From NCBI GenBank assembly GCA_020137815.1, contig CM035353.1:6525298-6589297 (forward strand): a stretch of 64,000 bases of DNA, in the 5' to 3' direction. Below are positions 21,103 through 32,223 of the stretch, in pieces. The stretch comes from Hormiphora californensis (Eukaryota; Ctenophora; Tentaculata; Cydippida; Pleurobrachiidae). How positions within the stretch are numbered: position 1 is the first letter of the stretch; each line of letters begins with the position of its first letter. Below the pieces are notes generated by a model. The model saw nothing but the letters and a program-made list of their open reading frames with translations. It did not search any database and was not told where the DNA came from. A program made the translations under genes and the position numbers.

Positions 21103-21351
21103 CTAATTCGATAGACTGGACATGGTCGACTCCTGATGGTTTAGTAGCGCCCAAGCAGGTTGGTCTGAAAGAGAATGTGCTTTCAGCATTTGCAATACCC
21201 TGAATTCAAAAATGTTGAACTTGAGAGTGGGGTACATCAGCTCAGCGAACATCTCTTGCGCCTCGTGCATGGCCTCAGGTGTCCTGTCGGGGTCGTTCAT
21301 ATACCTCTGAAATACATAAATGTTAGCAAACTCATAATGATTTACGTGCAA
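21103..21351 (-). pseudogene. Unrecognised exon-like ORF (unit 1)
   Basis: 82 codons with VFQRYMNDPDRTPEAMHEAQ, EMFAELMYPTLKFNIFEFRV and LQMLKAHSLSDQPAWALL. Preceded on the minus strand by AT-rich DNA that could be an intron. The composition is coding-like, but the family is unknown. It lies between the neighbouring element fragments and probably belongs to the same gene. Confidence 0.3.
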
Positions 21352-21508
21352 TGTTTTATACCGTTAATTTTTAAAAAACCCCAAAAATACAAATGAATTC
21401 AGAATCCTATTGGGGACTGTTTTTTGATCCATGGTTTCAAGAAGTATTCCATTTGAGCATTGCATAAGACCTCGCAATCCTCCGCATCCGGAATTGCTGT
21501 ATCAGGCG

Positions 21509-21706
21509 TTATGTCTTCCGGATGGCAGGCTCTGTTCTACTTAAATCTGATGGAGCGATGACCGATTTAAGCACAGCTGTGTTAACAAACACATGCGTTT
21601 CCTTAAGTGCTGTCATCATGTATTTGTGGTTGTGAAGGAAGTTCTTCGTCCCACTTGTGTCATGCATTACAAACTTCATCTTCTTCTCTCCCTTCAGGGC
21701 GTACAA
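21509..21706 (-). pseudogene. Unrecognised exon-like ORF (unit 1)
   Basis: 65 codons, with MYALKGEKKMKFVMHDTSG, TKNFLHNHKYMMTALKETHV and VNTAVLKSVIAPSDLSR. It follows the Cys-rich exon at 21.73-22.1 kb in transcription order with a short gap, so it may be the next exon of the same transposase-like gene. No known motif. Confidence 0.3.
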
Positions 21707-21728
21707 GTCCGTATTGGTTATGGCCCCT

Positions 21729-22106
21729 TCATCTGTAATCTGTTGCCACCTTCCTCATGACCTCCCACAGACCGTGTCCTTTTGCCCAAGTTATAATCCG
21801 GCACACCTTTGTCTTTGCATCTATATTAAACTTACATGACTTCCTATCCGCTGATGTCAAGTAGCCTGTCCTCCGCCGTTTCCTCTTTACTGGTTCTTCG
21901 GTCCGGGCCTGATTGAAATATAGTTTTCTATCGCCGTAAGGCATCCCCCAGTATCTGTTGAACACCTGCTGTTGTCTTTGTGGTGAAATCCTTTCTTCGC
22001 ATTTCATCCTGCAATGGTCCCGGGACACTTCTCTAACGCATGCTTGAAGATCAGCTGCACTATCGTCCCCTGGGTTGGGTGATCTCAATTTTTGTAATGG
22101 AACCAC
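21729..22106 (-). pseudogene. Transposon-like Cys-rich N-terminal domain (unit 1)
   Basis: Open for 125 codons: DLQACVREVSRDHCRMKCEE, RISPQRQQQVFNRYWGMPYG, DRKLYFNQARTEEPVKRKRR and ADRKSCKFNIDAKTKVCR. The pattern C-x3-C-x2-I-x4-R-x2-(I/V)F-x2-YW-x3-(Y)-x-(D/R)-R followed by RR, S-x-K(Y/F)-x-F and VC(R/K) is one I recall from uncharacterised transposase-like proteins common in arthropods and cnidarians, which continue into an RNase-H-fold domain. That rest is missing here. A related C-terminal motif (SERGLEACNKLLRRYRE) occurs at 27.25-27.37 kb. Confidence 0.45.
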
Positions 22107-22386
22107 TAGGGAGCCCTGTTAGCTTCATACAGCTGAAACATATAACCTAGTCTTGTTGTCTTCTTATAACCTAGTCTTGTTGTCTTCTTCAGGGCTTCCT
22201 CCATATCATTTTTATCTTGTCGCTTTCTCCTGACATCGCTGTGCAATGTAATCAATATTTAAAATCATTTAAAAAGTATTACTATACATTCTATTACTGC
22301 AGGTAGGAATAGGATATATTATTTCGCGCTTATCTACGGATTGGCTCCTGGGGCACTGAGTTGCATAAATAACTTGAATACAATCT

Positions 22387-22581
22387 CTAGATTTCAAATA
22401 AAAATATTTTTTCAAATCTGAAAGATTTCCCCGGGGGACATCTTTCAGATTTAAGAAAATCTCCCCCAGTCAATACAATCCTAACTCCGTTGTTAGCGTA
22501 TTGCCAGTTGAAGGCTAGTGTAAGGGGAGGTACTACCGACTCAAAATCTTTATAACAGACAACAGTAGTTTCGGGAACCAT
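22387..22581 (-). pseudogene. Small ORF between two perfect hairpins (unit 1)
   Basis: 64 codons, VPETTVVCYKDFESVVPPL, LAFNWQYANNGVRIVLTGGD. It is bounded by a 45-bp palindrome upstream and a 13-bp-stem hairpin that encodes its C-terminal part. Coding status is uncertain; it may be a fragment of a transposase core (FNWQYANNG) that cannot be identified further. Confidence 0.25.
22414..22452. repeat. Hairpin with CCCCGGGG loop (also 25,814-25,852)
   Basis: Stem aaatctgaaagat / atctttcagattt, 13 bp perfect, around ttccccgggggac. Present unchanged in both tandem units. Confidence 0.8.
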
Positions 22582-22595
22582 CGCCTCGTGGTTTC

Positions 22596-22640
22596 CATAG
22601 TTAGGCCAACCACTCTTGAAGAGTGGTTGGCCTAACTATG
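22596..22640. repeat. Perfect 45-bp palindrome (also 25,996-26,040)
   Basis: 22-bp perfect arms (from catagttaggccaaccactc to its complement) around a single G at 22,618. Such a long perfect hairpin is unlikely by chance in old DNA. It could be a young inverted-repeat terminus pair or a recombination scar. Both units carry it. Confidence 0.9.
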
Positions 22641-22711
22641 TGACTCTTCTTAACATTCTTCTCAGTCCCGTTCATATCCTGACTATCCTTAGTATCTTTA
22701 CTATCCTTATC

Positions 22712-22984
22712 TTAACTATCATATTTTTCTGGCCCGGTTCCTTCATGATTTGGGAGTTGTGTCGCATCATCACAAAGGGATGCAATAGAGTCCGATTTGA
22801 CCCTGTTCATGGTGTTAAACGCCCTCTCTGCCAGTGTGTTCCTGACCTTCATCAACTGTTCTATCACAGGCAGTTTACCTGCAGGGCAGGATCGTGCCGA
22901 GTGGAACTTGTTTGTTTCCATTTCGACCTGGATGGGAGAGATATCGAAAAGGCCTTTGTACTTTTCTACAAGGGGTTTTAACAC
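22712..22984 (-). pseudogene. hAT-like transposase C-terminal dimerisation segment (unit 1)
   Basis: 90 codons with KLPVIEQLMKVRNTLAERAF, NTMNRVKSDSIASLCDDA and a terminal EGTGPEKYD. The order AER-(A/S)F-x-(T/R)MNR(I/V)K, a Leu-rich helix and a final GP-x-(x)-(Y/F)D resembles the dimerisation domain at the C-terminus of hAT transposases. The DDE catalytic core expected upstream is not visible, so this is a fragment. Unit 2 has one substitution in it. Confidence 0.5.
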
Positions 22985-23716
22985 TGCCCATTCTAAATAG
23001 TTCGGAGATTTTGTGTCGTCATGGTGTCGACGAGCTGTGTTGAAGAAGCTGAAAATGTCTCAGTGATGAACTTTATGAAGCATTTGCACATTTTTGGAAC
23101 TGCTTTTCTGATTACTACTATTTCGTCCTTTTTCAAATGGTGACCTACCCTACCACCACAGGCTGGGGCCGGTAAGCGGATGCATGGAAACGAGAAATTG
23201 TTGTTGTCACCCCCTTCTCGTGCACGGAATGTTTATTGTTTTTGCATGTCACACGTGTTAACGTGTGGTATACACGTCAAAATTGATAAATTTCACATGC
23301 GTGGTTATTTGGGGGTGACAACTTCAAAAAATCCGACTTTACACATTCATTTACTAATAGCTTTATACAGGTCAACTTTAAAGTTGTTTAATCGTTCTTT
23401 AAGCCTGTCAGCTTATGATTATTGATTTTCACAATAAGAATATGATGAAAGATGCCGTAAAAGATGTTAACATGTAAAAAGAAAAAGGTCATTTATAACT
23501 GAAAATTTATGAACATATTATGAAGAATAAAAAATATTAAAAACAATAATAATTCTCCACAATTACCCCTTTTGCACATTTAAAGGGGTAATAAGAATAC
23601 GTATTTACACCAGAAAAGGAACAGGACTCCCTTTCTTGCCTTTCCCAGGCTTTGCTACAGGGATCCTGTTTTCTCTCAGGGAATTAGAATAATTCTCAGA
23701 TTTAGCAATGTAGTTC

Positions 23717-24240
23717 TCAGATGGCAGTCGGAGGGTTCAGGGTCATGTGCTCCGTTTTCTCTGTCCATATCTCCCTGCATCCTTGAGTGTTGACCACCTT
23801 TCCCCGGAGACAACGCTCATAAAATTCGTGGCAGAGCCCCTCGAAATCGTGGAACTCTGGTCCATTATACTTTAGGAAGAGCTCCCGCTGCAGTCGCTCG
23901 TCTGTTGTCCCCGTGAACATAGTGTGGCCTTCCTCCATGAGGCTGCCGAGGGTTTCACAAACAGCTTCTGATGATGCCAGGCCGCTGCAAAGAAAGCTCT
24001 GGTGGCCGGTTCGAGGTTCGCTTTCCTTACCCTTTCCATCAATGAATTGGTAAGTCCCTTCAGTTCAATAACCGCGACATGGAGGTCGGTCTCAGTGATA
24101 GGAGACAGCCCGGAGAGCACACCCACGTTGTATTCTGTGGGACGGACAGCAATTACCCCCTCAATTATCGGGGTGATATCAAGCTGATCCTCAACAGAAT
24201 TAAGGACCCCCACAACATTACTGACTAACGAATCCTCCAT
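23717..24240 (-). pseudogene. Unrecognised transposon ORF, frameshifted (unit 2)
   Basis: Copy of the 20,317-20,840 fragment with the same frameshift and a few substitutions (A to V in LRGKVVNTQG, R to M in EHMTLNPP). The presence of the same break in both units shows the gene was dead before the tandem duplication. Confidence 0.35.
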
Positions 24241-25128
24241 CCTAGTGGACCTGGATGGTGTGCTCCCAGCTCCCCTCGAGAAAATATATCAATCACTCCT
24301 TTACTAGCTCCACTAAAAACTTCTGGGACTCCTCTCTTACCCTCCCCATTACCTCACTCGGATCTTTTATCTACTGTTGACCGCCTAGTCACCCTCCTGT
24401 CCTCAGTAGATACAATTAGGGTCTCTGCAATGCTTTCCTCATATTTCATAATATTTTAGATATTTCTGGACATAGGCGTGCGTCCAGATTAAATTGCAGG
24501 GTCTAATTCGATAGACTGGACATGGTCGACTCCTGATGGTTTAGTAGCGCCCAAGCAGGTTGGTCTGAAAGAGAATGTGCTTTCAGCATTTGCAATACCC
24601 TGAATTCAAAAATGTTGAACTTGAGAGTGGGGTACATCAGCTCAGCGAACATCTCTTGCGCCTCGTGCATGGCCTCAGGTGTCCTGTCGGGGTCGTTCAT
24701 ATACCTCTGAAATACATAAATGTTAGCAAACTCATAATGATTTACGTGCAATGTTTTATACCGTTAATTTTTAAAAAACCCCAAAAATACAAATGAATTC
24801 AGAATCCTATTGGGGACTGTTTTTTTATCCATGGTTTCAAGAAGTATTCCATTTGAGCATTGCATAAGACCTCGCAATCCTCCGCATCCGGAATTGCTGT
24901 ATCAGGCGTTATGTCTTCCGGATGGCAGGCTCTGTTCTACTTAAATCTGATGGAGCGATGACCGATTTAAGCACAGCTGTGTTAACAAACACATGCGTTT
25001 CCTTAAGTGCTGTCATCATGTATTTGTGGTTGTGAAGGAAGTTCTTCGTCCCACTTGTGTCATGCATTACAAACTTCATCTTCTTCTCTCCCTTCAGGGC
25101 GTACAAGTCCGTATTGGTTATGGCCCCT

Positions 25129-25506
25129 TCATCTGTAATCTGTTGCCACCTTCCTCATGACCTCCCACAGACCGTGTCCTTTTGCCCAAGTTATAATCCG
25201 GCACACCTTTGTCTTTGCATCTATATTAAACTTACATGACTTCCTATCCGCTGATGTCAAGTAGCCTGTCCTCCGCCGTTTCCTCTTTACTGGTTCTTCG
25301 GTCCGGGCCTGATTGAAATATAGTTTTCTATCGCCGTAAGGCATCCCCCAGTATCTGTTGAACACCTGCTGTTGTCTTTGTGGTGAAATCCTTTCTTCGC
25401 ATTTCATCCTGCAATGGTCCCGGGACACTTCTCTAACGCATGCTTGAAGATCAGCTGCACTATCGTCCCCTGGGTTGGGTGATCTCAATTTTTGTAATGG
25501 AACCAC
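25129..25506 (-). pseudogene. Transposon-like Cys-rich N-terminal domain (unit 2)
   Basis: Copy of the 21,729-22,106 domain with an unchanged protein sequence. The flanking exon-like ORFs at 24,503-24,751 and 24,909-25,106 and the small ORF at 25,787-25,981 are also unchanged copies. Confidence 0.45.
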
Positions 25507-26111
25507 TAGGGAGCCCTGTTAGCTTCATACAGCTGAAACATATAACCTAGTCTTGTTGTCTTCTTATAACCTAGTCTTGTTGTCTTCTTCAGGGCTTCCT
25601 CCATATCATTTTTATCTTGTCGCTTTCTCCTGACATCGCTGTGCAATGTAATCAATATTTAAAATCATTTAAAAAGTATTACTATACATTCTATTACTGC
25701 AGGTAGGAATAGGATATATTATTTCGCGCTTATCTACGGATTGGCTCCTGGGGCACTGAGTTGCATAAATAACTTGAATACAATCTCTAGATTTCAAATA
25801 AAAATATTTTTTCAAATCTGAAAGATTTCCCCGGGGGACATCTTTCAGATTTAAGAAAATCTCCCCCAGTCAATACAATCCTAACTCCGTTGTTAGCGTA
25901 TTGCCAGTTGAAGGCTAGTGTAAGGGGAGGTACTACCGACTCAAAATCTTTATAACAGACAACAGTAGTTTCGGGAACCATCGCCTCGTGGTTTCCATAG
26001 TTAGGCCAACCACTCTTGAAGAGTGGTTGGCCTAACTATGTGACTCTTCTTAACATTCTTCTCAGTCCCGTTCATATCCTGACTATCCTTAGTATCTTTA
26101 CTATCCTTATC

Positions 26112-26384
26112 TTAACTATCATATTTTTCTGGCCCGGTTCCTTCATGATTTGGGAGTTGTGTCGCATCATCACAAAGGGATGCAATAGAGTCCGATTTTA
26201 CCCTGTTCATGGTGTTAAACGCCCTCTCTGCCAGTGTGTTCCTGACCTTCATCAACTGTTCTATCACAGGCAGTTTACCTGCAGGGCAGGATCGTGCCGA
26301 GTGGAACTTGTTTGTTTCCATTTCGACCTGGATGGGAGAGATATCGAAAAGGCCTTTGTACTTTTCTACAAGGGGTTTTAACAC
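26112..26384 (-). pseudogene. hAT-like C-terminal dimerisation segment (unit 2)
   Basis: Copy of 22,712-22,984 carrying the same AERAFNTMNRVKS block. A g-to-t change upstream on the plus strand alters one codon at most. Interpreted as for unit 1. Confidence 0.5.
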
Positions 26385-26814
26385 TGCCCATTCTAAATAG
26401 TTCGGAGATTTTGTGTCGTCATGGTGTCGACGAGCTGTGTTGAAGAAGCTGAAAATGTCTCAGTGATGAACTTTATGAAGCATTTGCACATTTTTGGAAC
26501 TGCTTTTCTGATTACTACTATTTCGTCCTTTTTCAAATGGTGACCTACCCTACCACCACAGGCTGGGGCCGGTAAGCGGATGCATGGAAACGAGAAATTG
26601 TTGTTGTCACCCCCTTCTCGTGCACGGAATGTTTATTGTTTTTGCATGTCACACGTGTTAACGTGTGGTATACACGTCAAAATTGATAAATTTCACATGC
26701 GTGGTTATTTGGGGGTGACAACTTCAAAAAATCCGACTTTACACATTCATTTACTAATAGCTTTATACAGGTCAACTTTAAAGTTGTTTAATCGTTCTTT
26801 AAGCCTGTCAGCCT

Positions 26815-27638
26815 CAGACATAGTGAGGACTGATGGCTCAAGTAATGCTGCTTTTGTTTATTGTCGCCTTGAAGTCCGATAGCAGGTCAATTGGACGCAG
26901 AGACACTGATGGTGCGTCAGCGATGTCCACCGGATCCGGCTACGCATCAGACTGATCCACGTCATCGTAGTCAGGAAGAGTTAGTTGTGACCAGTTTGCT
27001 TTTCCTATGTCCTCGCTTTTAATCGCGGTAAAGTTTCCTAATTCTATCCCACTCCTTCAGTTCTACACCGGTGCTGTGGTCCCTTTCCCAGCTGCAAGGA
27101 AGTCTTGTCACCTTTTTGAGTCTCCACGGTGGCATTTTTGAAGCTGATATCTGAACCGGGGTATGTGACGAGGAATGTGGTGGTGAGTTAGACATTGCCC
27201 AGGTAGGTTTGTACATAGTTCATCGGTACATTCACTAGATTGGAAAACTCCTCAAACTTTAACGTTTCTAGCGAGGTGTGCCACGTGACCTGTATCTCCG
27301 GAGGAGCTTGTTGCATGCCTCCAGGCCACGCTCACTCAGATTACACAGCTCTCTACTATCATTGTCCTTCTCCATAACTTCTCAGGCATGACACAACACT
27401 TTGTGTGCAGTAGGACATCGCACATCTTGCTGTATAGTGGGTATTAGCTCTTTCCCAGATATTTCTAACATCTGTTTTCCAATTGTGTGATATCTCTTGA
27501 TAACGTAGCACGTTTCATCGCCGACGATTGTTGCCTTTGTCGCCCTCCTGAAGCCCCCCCCCCCCCCCCCCCCCATCCCAACACTGTCCCCTTCCTCGAC
27601 ACCCAAAGTTTTAACAGTGTTGTCGCATGTCATAATAC
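26815..27638 (-). pseudogene. Degenerate transposase-like remnants next to the tandem units
   Basis: The minus strand shows broken coding pieces. The frame from 27,633 reads TCDNTVKTLGVEEGDSVG, an expanded Gly run caused by a poly-C tract at 27,557-27,574, and KATIVGDETCYVIKRYHTIG. After stops, LCNLSERGLEACNKLLRRYR appears at about 27,260-27,350. Further down, KANWSQLTLPDYDDVDQSDA and DIADAPSVSLRPIDLLSDF appear around 26,860-27,010. The SE-x-x-x-EA-x-NK-x-x-RRYRE block is one I associate with the C-terminal part of the same transposase-like family as the Cys-rich domain. Confidence 0.4.
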
Positions 27639-29028
27639 CGTGTGCGGCAAAAAAAAGGCCCCCCCTAGACCACCATAGTTGCCGATGTGGTGGAGAGCTG
27701 TAACTTGGCAGGGTTGCTCCACTATGTCTATCTTGATCCTGACAGAAAAATCAGAGCTCTAGCTCAAAATTCATTTTCATGAACGGAATGAACTTCTCCG
27801 TTCCTTCGATATGAGACCCCCTCATCATTCAGAATTTTTTGCCCGTCTTTGGCTAACGATTATCTTTGTAATGAGACCAATTTGAGCATAATCTGATTAC
27901 CAGGAGAGACACAGTGGAGGGTTTTCCGACCGTCACTCCTGACATGTGATCCAGGCCCGGTCACGTGGTGAAAAGTGGGTTTGGGGTGCTGTTAACATGT
28001 CTCAATAACGGATTATTACTCTCATATCCCTTGAATATCCCTCCACAATGCTCTCAAGTCACTTTGTGATGCTGATTGATTGGGTTCATGTCACCAGTTC
28101 TTGTCAAAGTTCTCAAGCGGCCCGTGATACGAGATCATTTCATCAAGGAGGGGCCATCTTGTGTCACTAATCAGCCTATCATCTCACATTACACTAGCCA
28201 AGGGATCTGGGGTATTTAAATCTTCAAATGTTCATCAAAATCATTCCCAATCGTTACTTGCAATGCATTTTACACCCGAACAGAGGAACTTCATCTGGCT
28301 CAAGAAGGAAACCAACACCCTCTACCCCACCATCGAACAGGAGTTCTTTATCAAGTTTGGCCGCCATGCCCCATCCAAGAAGTCCTGCAGAAAGATCCAT
28401 GCATTGCAAGTAACGATTGGGAATGATTTTGATGAACATTTGAAGATTTAAATACCCCAGATCCCTTGGCTAGTGTAATGTGAGATGATAGGCTGATTAG
28501 TGACACAAGATGGCCCCTCCTTGATGAAATGATCTCGTATCACGGGCCGCTTGAGAACTTTGACAAGAACTGGTGACATGAACCCAATCAATCAGCATCA
28601 CAAAGTGACTTGAGAGCATTGTGGAGGGATATTCAAGGGATATGAGAGCAATAATCCGTTATTGAGACATGTTAACAGCACCCCAAACCCACTTTTCACC
28701 ACGTGACCGGGCCTGGATCACATGTCAGGAGTGACGGTCGGAAAACCCTCCACTGTGTCTCTCCTGGTAATCAGATTATGCTCAAATTGGTCTCATTACA
28801 AAGATAATCGTTAGCCAAAGACGGGCAAAAAATTCTGAATGATGAGGGGGTCTCATATCGAAGGGACGGAGAAGTTCATTCCGTTCATGAAAATGAATTT
28901 TGAGCTAGAGCTCTGATTTTTCTGTCAGGATCAAGATAGACATAGTGGAGCAACCCTGCCAAGTTACAGCTCTCCACCACATCGGCAACTATGGTGGTCT
29001 AGGGGGGGCCTTTTTTTGCCGCACACGG
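27639..29028. mobile_element. Fold-back element: 630-bp near-perfect arms, 130-bp coding loop
   Basis: The left arm 27,639-28,268 and right arm 28,399-29,028 are reverse complements with no indels (coordinate sums are constant at 56,667) and only two mismatches noticed. The outer end is ccgtgtgcggcaaaaaa. The 130-bp spacer is not palindromic and encodes a helix-turn-helix-like peptide. No clear target duplication is seen. It may be a fold-back element that captured coding DNA, a recent inverted duplication, or a sequencing/assembly hairpin; the arms' unique sequence and two mismatches argue for real DNA. Confidence 0.9.
28262..28410 (+). pseudogene. Transposon-type helix-turn-helix (DUF4817-like) fragment in the loop
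   Basis: The plus strand is open through MHFTPEQRNFIWLKKETN, IEQEFFIKFGRHAPSKKSC and RKIHALQ. The pattern F(S/T)-x-E-x-R-x-F-I...F-x-x-(R/K)FGR-x-AP-S-(K/R) is that of the N-terminal helix-turn-helix (DUF4817 type) found in many animal transposon-encoded proteins. Only this single domain of about 45 residues is present, and it ends exactly where the right arm begins. The surrounding open frame (28,161-28,451) extends into the arms by chance. Confidence 0.55.
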
Positions 29029-30780
29029 CTACGGAATAGGTTAGTTTGGGGGGTTAGTTTGGGGGGAGGGGGAAGGGATAGAGGGAATCAGGGATAGGGG
29101 TGTAAACTACTCGGAGACAGTTTTCTGAAGATCAAATATATAATATAAGTTATGAATAAATAAACAATCAGATATAGATCCCCATGCCCGCGTTCCAAGG
29201 GTGTAACGTATGTGTTCCTGTGATTCGCCCCGGAGTCAGCTTCGTGACTATTTCCAGGAGGTGGGCACGTCCCACGTCCACAGGCTCTTTAGGTCCGGGC
29301 TGTCAGGCAGGGTGGTACCTAGGAGGAGCTGACCTCAACACGTCTGTCTCCGTTATGCTGAAATTCTTTTGAGCAAAGGATTCGTAAGCGTTCAACATTA
29401 GATTAGAAAAACGGGTGCCTAGGAGGTGCCACTCGAGGTGCTGGCCGTCCAAATAATGCTTGGTAACGGTGTTCGTGGAAGACCTCTTAGGTCACAAGCT
29501 GCTACTAGCCATTTGTGGTAGACAGCATGTCTTATGAGTTTTCGCTATTTATAATAGGTCTCATTTGTTGGCATCACATAACTTATTGTTCATTGCCAAT
29601 GCCATGATACCAAGTGTATCTCCAATCCAGGTTGCCGGCCGCGGCCATGATTCTCTCGGTATAATTCATGATCTCTTCTGATCTCATGGTCAGCTTTTTC
29701 AGTTTCCTACTTTTAGCTAGACACCCATCATCGACATTCCAGGACCCGAATCCAGTGTCGCATACCTTTGTTAACTTATTTTCCTAGGGTCGTCCTTCCG
29801 AATGACGTGACATCCATTACTACGCGTATAAATATATTTATAAATGCAATGAGTCAAATGAATCGCTCACAGTTTTTGCAGCTGGTAAAATCAGCTTTAG
29901 TGCCCAATAATGGTAAATTCCTGGTAATCAAAGCTGACTCGGTCTCCCGTGGTGGAGGGGTACGACTGGGACTGGAAAAGCGGGTGATGTGGTCTGGCTT
30001 GAGTTGGGCCATCGTCCCGTAGTTATACGGGTAGCAGTACTCATGGATAGTCATGGGGGTTAATGTAAGAGTGGCACGCCGTGTTTTCTCACAAAACTTA
30101 GTGGATGGACGGGGAGTACCACCAGGACCATTGGTACGTTATCGAAAATTTCCAATTCTGTCGCATACATTAGTTATGACGTAATATGTTCAATTTCATT
30201 ATTTCAACTTTCATAAAATTGCTCTGGGAGTGCCGGCAGTGGAACCCCTTTTTCAATGAATTCTTTCATAGCGACTCTATGTATACGGAGTCGGGATGGA
30301 ATATTGACGAAATGGGACTATATTCTCAATCGATCGAATGCTTATCAGGTTGGCATCTCTAGAAGAGATGCCACACAGAATATATTTCTGTGACTACCTT
30401 GAAGATGTGGTAATCCCATGTTACTAGCTTGACTGAGAATTTGTGATCACCCACCAAAGATGAAAGTAGCAGTGTTGAGGAGGCCAGTTGTTCAGGATGA
30501 TCAACCACCTCTATGGAGATTAGTTGGACCGTTCTTTGGGCTCTCTTTATCAGAATAGATTACAGTTTAGATAAACTAGGAAACCTAGTCTAGCTAGGCA
30601 ACAATTACTCGAATAACCATTTTTAAGCGAGTACGATGGCAGTCGCAGTGCATATTGCCAAAATATCCTCCTCTCTCTCTTTCTACATACATGTATAGAA
30701 ATGTATACAAATATATAAAATATTTATCTTATTTTATGGCATATTTTCAGCAACTGCTGCATTCTAGTAGCACCATGTGC
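29029..30780. other. 1.75-kb stretch without a recognisable gene
   Basis: It starts with a G-rich tract (gttagtttggggggttag and following). The remainder has ordinary composition and only short open frames (the longest about 84 codons at 29,768-30,022), none with recognisable motifs. A short inverted repeat agaagagatgcc/ggcatctctaga near 30,350 is the only structure noticed. Confidence 0.6.
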
Positions 30781-31060
30781 TTCTAGGTGGTGCATGGGCT
30801 ATTGCCCCAGAAAATATGTTATGGTATGAACAGTATGTTTTCTTTGCATTGTTCAATTGAATGTAATTTGATTAGCATCAAGCATCTGGCTGCTAGGCAA
30901 ACGGTTGGCCTCTTTGCATGCCGCCAGAAATTTTGCCCTTTCTTCCCCTGGAGCTTCCAAATTAATGGCTTTTCTGGTCCTGCTATCTTTGTTAACATGG
31001 TCCGTATATTCAGTAGGAGCATGAGCACTGATCAGAATCACTATTATAATGATTGACAGG
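30770..31060 (-). pseudogene. Degenerate copy of the 32.2-kb unknown ORF start plus coding relic
   Basis: Sequence around 30,752-30,815 (gctgcattctagtagcacca, gtggtgcatgggctattgcc) is a diverged direct copy of 32,180-32,228. The adjoining minus strand shows RTRKAINLEAPGEERAKFLA and ACKEANRLPSSQMLDANQIT, hydrophilic and coding-like. Family not recognised. Confidence 0.3.
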
Positions 31061-31789
31061 AGCCTTCCTTTTCTTAGAATTAGAAGGTGGCTTAGACTTT
31101 CTATAGGGTTTGTTCATGGTAAACTTGGCAAAGTATTTTACAGGAATTGGAGTTTTCAAAGGTCTTTTTTATATTGACAATCTGGATCATTGGTGAAAGG
31201 GCTTCCTCGAACGAAGCCATGGTGAAACACTGAAACTAGATATGCGACAGAAGAATGTATATTAGAGTCTCAGACTCAGTCTGCAACATTGTTAACAATA
31301 GACCGAGTTTAAAAGTTGTTAACGTAGAAAGCGGTATAATGAAGTCTCTGTAGCTGTCCAGCCATGGTAACAGGGAATCAATACTTAGTCAACATTTGAA
31401 GCATTTTACGTGAAAGTTGTTCTCGCCACAACTCGTACATGGCCAATCGCCCTTTAATTAACAGCACTCTTCAACTCTTCTGTCAAAGTACGCTATCACG
31501 TGACTCCAAAACTCTACCTCGCCCATGCCGGAGTGTAGTGATAAACTCCAATTCTTTTGTCTCTCACTGGCTCCATATTCTCAAAGTCACCCTAACTGTA
31601 TCAGACATCCATGCCCCTAAATGCCCCTAACTGCTGATTTTTAGTTTTTTATGATTAAGATTTAAGCGAATTTTTTTGTAAAAAAACAACATTTAATATT
31701 GATTAAAAAAAAGTGAAAATGTGTGAACAAAAGCTTACAAATGTCTAATTGTGTAACACACACTGTAACACAGGCAGGTCACAATTTAC

Positions 31790-32223
31790 TTATCTACTGC
31801 AAGGAACCAGCTTTTTCCGGTTTCTATTTTCCTCATTTTCGGCATTTTGAGCCTTGAGTTCTCTAGCAACAACATTAGCTCTCCCTGGAACAGCAACACG
31901 TGCACCTCTAGCAACAACATTAGCTCTGTCGGAACCTTGAGTTCTCTGTTGGAACCGGGTGTTGCTGTCCATTTTCAAGATCGATGGTGTTACGCTTCTT
32001 CTAATGCTTTTTCATAGATTCCGCTGCAATTTCCGTTTTTTCTTAAACATAAGAAGGCTTGTCTGGATCCATTTTCCTTTAAGAGCTGCTCCGCCAGATT
32101 TCTGGCCATTATTTTCTGGCTTTGTGCAGGAGTAGGAGGATTTGGAGGTAAGGTAGGTATAAATTCGGCAACTCCAAACTGCTGCATCAGTAGCACCATG
32201 CGCCTATGTGGTGCACGGGCCAT
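31790..32223 (-). pseudogene. Two adjacent unrecognised minus-strand ORFs
   Basis: The upstream ORF (32,223 to 31,990, 77 codons) starts MARAPHRRMVLLMQQFGVAE, has a Pro-rich stretch and AEQLLKENGSRQAFLCLRKN, and ends at an EALEEA stop. The downstream ORF (31,978 to 31,790, 62 codons) contains the repeated phrase RANVVAR and a basic tail. The only plausible start is the ATG at 32,223, which also lies in the sequence duplicated at 30.8 kb. The product is likely small, basic and disordered; no function assigned. Confidence 0.3.

Larger units (their letters stand above)
20015..23414 (-). repeat. 3,400-bp tandem duplication, unit 1
   Basis: Sequence from atgattattgattttc to the end of aagcctgtcagc is repeated immediately at a constant offset of exactly 3,400 bp. 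About ten substitutions and no indels were seen by eye, giving roughly 99.7% identity. Coding remnants lie on the minus strand. Divergence between units is far lower than between other repeats in the window, so this is the youngest event, or an assembly duplication. Confidence 0.95.
23415..26814 (-). repeat. 3,400-bp tandem duplication, unit 2
   Basis: Second unit, joined head-to-tail to unit 1 with a few bases of shared sequence (ttatgatt) at the junction. Every coding fragment of unit 1 is present at +3,400. Differences include c-to-a changes near 23,748 and 23,767 and g-to-t near 26,199. Sequence after 26,812 (ctcagacatagtgagg) continues the original flank. Confidence 0.95.

Noticed and set aside
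26580-26882. Plus-strand ORF of 100 codons at the tandem-unit end
   Set aside because: Antisense to the better-supported minus-strand fragments and crosses the duplication border, where the copy at 23,180 ends differently.
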